Position numbers and translations under genes: made by a program. Of a stretch of 13,495 bases of DNA, positions 8,667 to 13,495 are shown piece after piece; positions within the stretch are counted from its first letter, which is position 1, and every line of letters starts with the position of its first letter. Source of the DNA: Stramenopiles sp. TOSAG23-3 (lineage: Eukaryota > Sar). The stretch spans positions 5,194 through 18,688 of the forward strand of contig LT642421.1 of NCBI GenBank assembly GCA_900128585.1, read 5' to 3'. The notes beneath the pieces are model-generated. The model was not told the origin of the DNA, searched no databases, and saw nothing but the letters and a program-made list of their open reading frames with translations.

Positions 8667-8761
8667 GTACAGGTAGTACAGGTACGGGCACCGATCCCTA
8701 TCGATTGCTCTAGTATTATTACAAATGTACTGTATTGTTTCTGATACCACCAGTACAGGTA
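8667..8761. repeat. GTACAGGTA nonamer copies and a small inverted repeat
   Basis: The nonamer GTACAGGTA occurs at 8667-8675 and directly again at 8676-8684, then a third time at 8753-8761. The third copy overlaps one arm of a 7-base perfect inverted repeat (TGTACTG at 8726-8732, CAGTACA at 8751-8757) with an 18-base loop. The group begins about 50 bases past the stop codon, so it is probably transcribed in the 3' untranslated region. The function is unknown. Confidence 0.5.
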
Positions 8762-8851
8762 CCAACCGATTAATCCGTTCGGCCTCGCTCTTCGCTCTCG
8801 GTAAGGTAGCAGGTAGCAGTGTCTTACGAGGACTCCTCGAAGACCGCTTCT

Positions 8852-8857
8852 AATAAA
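8852..8857 (+). promoter_or_regulatory. Possible poly(A) signal for the 1427-residue gene
   Basis: AATAAA lies about 240 bases past the stop codon at 8612-8614. It is a plausible 3'-end signal by position, but chance occurrence in AT-rich DNA is likely and the organism's usage is unknown. Confidence 0.25.
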
Positions 8858-9309
8858 ATGATGTGCTCGTAGTAGTGGAACCTAGTATTATTATTATAGT
8901 TCCACATGCCTATTATTACCCAGCAGGGGACGATACAGCAAAAGCAAAAAAAGCCGTCGTCGTGTCCTCTCCTAAAAATTTCGTTCTTCTTTTTTGTTGT
9001 TTTGGTGTATAATAATGTACAGTCTATCATCAACTTATTTTTTATTTTTTAGTAGTAGTATTTTATATTATTCCGTCGTAGTCTACTAATATTGGACGAC
9101 TATTTCTCGTAGTAGCGGTATGTAATCACTACACAGTTTCAATTCTGAAAAGTAAACTCCTCCCCGAGCCTTAGATTACTGAAACGTTGGATATAATTCT
9201 TTCTCTTTGTGCTGTACCTACAGAGTAATTCCAACGACAACAGAAAAAAGTTAAAAGCGCGAGCGCGCAGCTACTGAAGAGAACTATGAGGTGAAGAAAG
9301 GCAGACTAT

Positions 9310-12300
9310 ATGAGAGGCATGGATAACGAAGAGTTTAAGCCCGGCCAGACTGTGTCGGTGTACTTGCCAGGGGACGATGAGACAAGAGTTTCGGGGGAAA
9401 TAGTAAGTAGCAGTGATGGTGAATCCTACGTTGTTCACGTATACGAAGTGGGGAACACTCTGGTCCCCCGTAGATTTATCGAGACAGACGACGAGAGTAG
9501 AAATGGCCCTACTAAACTGTCTTTGCTGGAGCTTCTGACCCACCACTTCCACCTCAAAGGTGGCACAGCCAGAGCAAAGCAGTTGTTGCTGAGGGCGCAG
9601 ACAAGGAATTTCTCCGCTGGGGAACAGTTTGAACAGTTAAAATCAGAGTTTTTCCGGCACCATAGACGACAAAAGGGGGGTATGATTCAGCACCAAAGGC
9701 TTCTTGCCGCCAGCTTTTGCTTTCGATATTATCGCCGAACCTCTGTGTACCCACTGCTACGGAAGGGCTTTCGCAGGTGGTACAAACGTGCTCTTCGCTT
9801 ACCTGTTCGGAAAAAGGGTGCTGACCGCACGCCGTCGCAAAAAGACCACACTGCTGCCAAGCGTACAATTTCGTTTAAATCATTGTTGAATGTAAGCCGT
9901 GTGAACAAAACGTTCGTAAGACCGCAGAGACTGCCTCCTCTGCCGGAGGTAAAGGTGCAGGACTCACAGGAGCCGGCGAAGATAAAAACGCTTGATATCG
10001 TTGTTTACGCTCCTCTAGGGGGGTGGGGCGTAAACGATCCTCAGTTCTGCATTGTGGTGTCTCAAAGTGTGAAGCGAGAAGCTTGTACAGTATATTTTGG
10101 GTCGCAAAGGCGTGGATTGCATAGTTGTAAGCTGTCCGAACTGAGAAAGTGCGAGAAATCATTCAAGCAAGACAAAATATGGGTCGAAATGGCGTTCACT
10201 CGATTCCTGTTGCGCACGAAACGGTTTGTGCTTAATAACTTGGATGGTGTGGTCAAACCGACTCTTAGCCCTACTTTGAAGACGAAAAGAGTCCCGATAG
10301 GCTCGCACGTAAATGTTCAAACATCAATCGATGTAGACAATGTACTGCATAATGTAAATTTAGTTCTGCGAAATGTCATGCTGACCGGAAAAAGAAGTTT
10401 CATCGCCTCACAAGTGATGAGATGGTGTAAAGACTGTCTGACGGACGAAAGTTTACAGTTTGACGAGCATGATGCCTTTCCGTTCTTGTTCGTGAAAGTT
10501 CCTATTATTCCCAGCCTTAATATAGAACTTCAAAGCGTATGGGAAAATAAAACTGTGCTCAGTAATCTATGGCGTAGTGCGTGCGTCTACGCTAGCAACA
10601 TACGAAATGTCGAGGATCTGCTACTAAACGTAATGTTTACTCTCAATTTTTCAACATATAAATCTTGGCACGATCAAGAAGGTTATCACAAGTTTTGGGA
10701 CCCAGTGCAAGACATTCAGAACATGGAAATAACAACAGAAGACGAAAGAACGCCGATACTCGTTCGTATGCTGGGTCAAGCACTGATGGCTCATTTGTCC
10801 TCTTTGATTTTGAACGGGGAAGCGCCGATAGTGAAAACACCGGCAAGCGGAGCGCAAGGGTTACCGCACAGTTCCATGTGGGTGGAGGAGAAGGAATACT
10901 TAGCAAACATTGATGAAATAAATAAAATCTTGCGATACATGCTCGTGCACGGGGTTGTCTCTGCCAGGATGCAAGAGGCTGTTGTTGTCGGCAGTGCCGA
11001 GTCGGGAATTGTAAATGCCGTGCACAAAATTACGCCCATGCAGTTGCAAGCCAGTGGCCTCGTTTCGCGGGGAAAATATTTGTTTTCGCCGTGCTATGAC
11101 AGCGAGCACGGGAGAATGTACAAAGTCCGGTTTGCCCACGCTGGGCATTTTTTGAGCGATACTGATCTGCGCATACGATGCGTCTCTTCCGATTACATAG
11201 ATTTTAAATTCTCTGACATGTTTGAGTTCATGGGCAAACTCCCCAGTTTTCCGACAGTTACCCTCGTCCTGAAGAAATATTTCGGCTGGTGGAAGGTCAG
11301 CTCTACCGCCAGTGCCACCTTGCTTCCAGAAGTGCCCGGGTTTGTTAACACGAAGACCTCCACCATTGCGCTTTTGCAGCGCGGAAATTTTGTGTTGCTC
11401 TCGCATTTACTCAACTATTATAAAATTCAGTGTCATTACAAGCACATTCAAAACAATTGTGAGCTAGAGCGGCGAGCGCTAGCAGGCACGGTGGAGAGCC
11501 TTCAATCCATTGAATCGGACAGTGGCTACTGGCGTCCGAATCTTGCGAAGGACAACTATGAGATTAGACAGGCAAATGCACAGTTGGAAGAGACCGAAAA
11601 GAGTCGAAACGATATGGAGAAAGAGATAGCTGAGTTAAAACTACTGTTGAACCAGCAAGCAGAAGAAGCAACAGTGCTGAAGAAACGTGTAGCAGCCGTA
11701 AATGCAAAGGCAAGACTTCACTGCCAATTATCAACTTTCCAGGCGTGCGTCCGCATGAGGAAACAACGCTCAGTGTACTTGGAAACTATCGGTAAGTGCG
11801 TTCGTATACAGAAGTTTTACAAGCTGCGCCGGAAAGTAAAAGCAACGATTATTTTCCAGAAATATACTCTGAAGCACCACTTCCGCACGCGGTATTTATT
11901 AACCAAGAGGAGGGTCATTTTCCTCCAGTCGCTACGGCGCATGGGAAAGGTCCGAAAGCGGTATTTGGCCAAAAGATCCGCCGTCATTTCAATCCAGAGC
12001 ATGGCAAGGAAGCGCATCGACAAGAAGTCCTACTCACGGGCGAAACGTCGGGTAGTAATTATGCAGGCAATGTATAGAAAAAACAGGGCGCACCGGCTCG
12101 TTCGGTACCTAATAAACTGCATAGTGACAGTACAGAGCATCGCGAGGAGGAAACTTTGCCAAGGCAAGTTTCTGAGGAAGCGAAGCGCAGCCATCGTCGT
12201 TCAACGATGGTATCGAAGGGAGCGCATACTCAATCTGTGGAACCATGCCATTCACCTTGTACTAAAGAAAAGAAACGATGCCAGTGCCACACTAATTCAG

Positions 12301-12999
12301 ACCCTTGCCCGAACATACATGGAACAAAAGCGCTACTCCCATTGCTTGACTGGAGTATGTACGATGCAGTCTTTTGCACGTATGCTCTTGCGCAGAAATA
12401 AGTTTTTAAAGGCACGATCGCACGCCGTCACAACTCAGGCCTTTTTTAAAATGTATAGGTGTCGAAAGAAGTACACATGTATGAAAAGTGCTGCAATAGT
12501 AATTCAGGCACATTTGCGCATGTTCCGCTCGAAGACATTATACAACCACTTGAAGGATGCTGCTATTGCAATACAATCTTTGTGCCGGATGGTACCGCAA
12601 CGAGGACAGTACAAGCGGACTTTAAGAAGTGTTGTTATAAACCAATCTCTTATTCGTATGTTCTTAAAACGAAATGCATTCATACAGCTCCAAAGAAAAA
12701 ACAGTGCAGTAAAAATCCAGGCAGCTGTTAGAGCGTGGTCCGCCAGAAAGTCGTCCATGATCCTGACGCGTGCTACCATTACTATTCAAAAGTTTGTAAG
12801 GGTAAGGCAACTGCTTGTGTTAGCAACGAGTCCTGGCCAGATTTCGAAACGGGCAAGGCAATACTTTTACGCCCTTAAAATTCAAAGCTTTTATCGAATG
12901 TGGTCTGCCATGAAGCAGTACGATGCGATCGTTGAGAACTGGAAAAGGCTGCAAGCTGCCATCGTATTACAAAAGGATTACCACGTTACTCTGCCATGA
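9310..12999 (+). CDS. Giant Tudor-like / coiled-coil / IQ-array protein, 5' part, frame broken near 12982
   Basis: I do not recognise a named family. The frame encodes 1229 residues: a Tudor-like SH3 barrel at about 8-58; a possible second barrel at about 226-282 (with CTVYFGS); an unrecognised, probably globular region (about 330-700); a coiled coil (about 715-800); then 17 IQ-like motifs from residue 831 onward, mostly spaced exactly 23 residues apart. Such arrays bind calmodulin-type light chains and form long rigid helices, as in myosin necks and ASPM, but no motor, calponin-homology or ASPM N-terminal domain is present here. The first ATG follows an in-frame TGA at 9292; Met4 at 9319 has a better context (G at -3 and +4). 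The frame ends at a TGA (12997-12999) only because one base is missing near 12982; the homologous frame then continues to the window edge. A cytoskeletal or centrosomal scaffold role is an inference. Confidence 0.85.
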   Translation: MRGMDNEEFKPGQTVSVYLPGDDETRVSGEIVSSSDGESYVVHVYEVGNTLVPRRFIETDDESRNGPTKLSLLELLTHHFHLKGGTARAKQLLLRAQTRNFSAGEQFEQLKSEFFRHHRRQKGGMIQHQRLLAASFCFRYYRRTSVYPLLRKGFRRWYKRALRLPVRKKGADRTPSQKDHTAAKRTISFKSLLNVSRVNKTFVRPQRLPPLPEVKVQDSQEPAKIKTLDIVVYAPLGGWGVNDPQFCIVVSQSVKREACTVYFGSQRRGLHSCKLSELRKCEKSFKQDKIWVEMAFTRFLLRTKRFVLNNLDGVVKPTLSPTLKTKRVPIGSHVNVQTSIDVDNVLHNVNLVLRNVMLTGKRSFIASQVMRWCKDCLTDESLQFDEHDAFPFLFVKVPIIPSLNIELQSVWENKTVLSNLWRSACVYASNIRNVEDLLLNVMFTLNFSTYKSWHDQEGYHKFWDPVQDIQNMEITTEDERTPILVRMLGQALMAHLSSLILNGEAPIVKTPASGAQGLPHSSMWVEEKEYLANIDEINKILRYMLVHGVVSARMQEAVVVGSAESGIVNAVHKITPMQLQASGLVSRGKYLFSPCYDSEHGRMYKVRFAHAGHFLSDTDLRIRCVSSDYIDFKFSDMFEFMGKLPSFPTVTLVLKKYFGWWKVSSTASATLLPEVPGFVNTKTSTIALLQRGNFVLLSHLLNYYKIQCHYKHIQNNCELERRALAGTVESLQSIESDSGYWRPNLAKDNYEIRQANAQLEETEKSRNDMEKEIAELKLLLNQQAEEATVLKKRVAAVNAKARLHCQLSTFQACVRMRKQRSVYLETIGKCVRIQKFYKLRRKVKATIIFQKYTLKHHFRTRYLLTKRRVIFLQSLRRMGKVRKRYLAKRSAVISIQSMARKRIDKKSYSRAKRRVVIMQAMYRKNRAHRLVRYLINCIVTVQSIARRKLCQGKFLRKRSAAIVVQRWYRRERILNLWNHAIHLVLKKRNDASATLIQTLARTYMEQKRYSHCLTGVCTMQSFARMLLRRNKFLKARSHAVTTQAFFKMYRCRKKYTCMKSAAIVIQAHLRMFRSKTLYNHLKDAAIAIQSLCRMVPQRGQYKRTLRSVVINQSLIRMFLKRNAFIQLQRKNSAVKIQAAVRAWSARKSSMILTRATITIQKFVRVRQLLVLATSPGQISKRARQYFYALKIQSFYRMWSAMKQYDAIVENWKRLQAAIVLQKDYHVTLP

Positions 13000-13251
13000 A
13001 GCAGTACGATGCGATCGTTGAGAACTGGAAAAGGCTGCAAGCTGCCATCGTATTACAAAAGAATTACCGACGTTACTCTGCCATGAAGCAGCAAGCTGCC
13101 ACAGTCATACAAAAAGCTTTCCGACGGTACTCTGCTAGAAAGTTCTTCTTAATGGTAGCTACCGAAAGGGAAAAGGTCGCCGAAAGACTTCACAGGCACA
13201 ATTGCGCAGTTAGCATACAGAAAGTCTTCCGTGGTTACTACAGGAGAAAGG
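11800..13251 (+). repeat. Array of about 20 IQ-like motifs in two six-motif blocks plus tail
   Basis: The Gln of successive IQ-like motifs falls at residues 834, 850, 873, 896, 919, 942, 965, 997, 1020, 1043, 1066, 1089, 1112, 1137, 1160, 1192 and 1221 of the 9310-12999 frame; three more follow after the frame break. Two blocks of six (850-965 and 997-1112) keep exact 23-residue steps and are separated by a 32-residue step; another 32-residue step follows 1160. The second block favours an Arg-Met or Lys-Met pair five and six residues after the Gln. Most motifs are degenerate, often with V, L, M, T or N before Q, and few have the RG of a complete IQ motif. Binding of calmodulin or centrin-like light chains is expected from the family but is not shown for each site. 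Confidence 0.85.
12904..13130 (+). repeat. 87-base tandem duplication with a shortened third copy
   Basis: Copy 1 (12904-12989) and copy 2 (12990-13076) are identical for their first 72 bases. They then differ by one substitution (G at 12976, A at 13062) and by one base missing from copy 1, at 12982/12983, relative to a G at 13069. Copy 2 is 87 bases, or 29 codons; copy 1 is 86. A third, more diverged copy (13077-13130) is 54 bases because it lacks the 33-base stretch present at 13005-13037 of copy 2. Each unit holds one IQ-like motif followed by YRRYSAMKQ-type residues. Such identity within an otherwise diverged array points to a very recent duplication or to an assembly artefact. Confidence 0.93.
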
Positions 13252-13495
13252 TATTTTTGAGAATAATGCGGGGAGGTCCAGCGGCCTACAAGTACAGAGT
13301 TGGTGACCGTGTGAGCGCAACCGTTCCTTCCTTTGGCGGGGATTTTTATGATGGAAACATCACCAAACTGATTGAGGACAGTGCCATTCCTACGTACTTA
13401 GTAACCTTTGACGATGATGATGTGGAAACGATAGAAGAAATCAATGTTCACTCAGTCGGAGAGCACCCCGAAGAAGAAGCTATTGTGTACAAGTA
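12984..13495 (+). CDS. Continuation of the IQ-array protein in shifted frame, C-terminal Tudor-like barrel, partial
   Basis: After the missing base near 12982, the frame homologous to the upstream IQ repeats is shifted by one and stays open to the window end, about 170 codons with no stop. It carries three more IQ-like motifs (AAIVLQKNYRRY near 13041-13076, AATVIQKAFRRY near 13095-13130, AVSIQKVFRGYYRR near 13209-13250). A Tudor-like SH3 barrel follows, encoded at about 13287-13449, with the typical VGDRV start, an aromatic/Gly strand (FYDGNI) and a TYLVTFDDDD strand. The same type of barrel opens the protein at 9331-9483. This is therefore most likely the C-terminal part of one protein, not a separate gene; the only nearby ATG (12996) lies inside the repeat. 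The true C-terminus is beyond the window. Confidence 0.8.

Larger units (their letters stand above)
8615..9309. other. Intergenic region between the two IQ-motif genes
   Basis: About 0.7 kb separates two genes on the same strand, so it should hold the 3' end of the first and the promoter of the second. It contains three copies of a GTACAGGTA nonamer, a 7-base inverted repeat, a candidate AATAAA, a T-rich/GTAGTAG-containing stretch around 9035-9120, and a CG-rich spot (GCGCGAGCGCGC) at 9257-9268 shortly before the next start. No tRNA or credible small gene was seen; a 69-codon minus-strand frame at 8824-9033 has low-complexity content and is not supported. Confidence 0.6.

Noticed and set aside
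8824-9033. A 69-codon minus-strand frame in the spacer
   Set aside because: Short, low-complexity, Asn/Cys/Tyr-rich product in AT-rich DNA with no domain or supporting context.
10315-10810. A dilute (DIL)-type myosin tail domain in the middle region of the IQ-array gene
   Set aside because: Only loose helical resemblance was seen; I could not line up the characteristic DIL residues.
12970-12984. Programmed -1 ribosomal frameshifting as an explanation for the frame break
   Set aside because: No X XXY YYZ slippery heptamer is present in the correct phase (codons are CAA AAG GAT TAC CAC), and copy 2 shows directly that one base is missing.
9310-12999. Assignment of the IQ-array gene as ASPM or as a myosin
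   Set aside because: IQ spacing is similar, but no calponin-homology or ASPM N-terminal domain and no myosin motor motifs are present in the sequence upstream of the array.
12985-13004. A 20-base GT...AG segment whose removal would also rejoin the two frames of the IQ-array gene
   Set aside because: The same 20 bases recur in copy 2 of the repeat (13072-13091), where they are read through in frame. Removing them would delete conserved repeat residues, and no other intron is seen in the window. A missing base is simpler.

Overview
This is nuclear DNA of a unicellular eukaryote. The evidence is a complete eukaryotic translation initiation factor eIF5B, two very long IQ-motif (calmodulin-binding) reading frames, and AT-rich intergenic DNA with no operon structure. 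All three genes are read without visible introns. Compact intron-poor genes together with Tudor-like barrels of the VGDRV type and IQ/EF-hand-like proteins of unnamed families fit a stramenopile-type protist. A labyrinthulomycete-like organism is a guess only, because nothing here fixes the taxon.

Layout: 1-282 is sequence 3' of eIF5B. 283-3231 on the minus strand is a full-length eIF5B GTPase with a long, low-complexity Lys/Ala/Glu/Asp-rich N-terminal half. 3232-4330 is an AT-rich divergent intergenic region that should hold the promoters of eIF5B (leftward) and of the next gene (rightward). 4331-8614 on the plus strand encodes a 1427-residue protein with a conserved-looking N-terminal block, a degenerate EF-hand-like segment, a charged coiled coil, three IQ-like motifs and a large beta-rich C-terminal half; I do not recognise a named family. 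8615-9309 is intergenic. From 9310 to the right edge runs a third, larger plus-strand gene: a Tudor-like barrel, possibly a second barrel, an unrecognised middle region, a coiled coil, about 20 IQ-like motifs and another Tudor-like barrel. Its reading frame is broken once near 12982, inside a nearly perfect 87-base tandem duplication, and it is cut by the window end.

eIF5B is a housekeeping gene with no evident tie to its neighbours. The two IQ-rich genes lie head to tail on the same strand and may both encode calmodulin/centrin-binding scaffold proteins of the cytoskeleton, centrosome or flagellum; that role is inferred from IQ motifs and coiled coils only.

No mobile element, CRISPR array, rRNA or tRNA gene was seen. 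The features most worth a second look are the two-block IQ array with near-exact 23-residue spacing, its recent 87-base duplication with a one-base frame break, and the composite 1427-residue protein.
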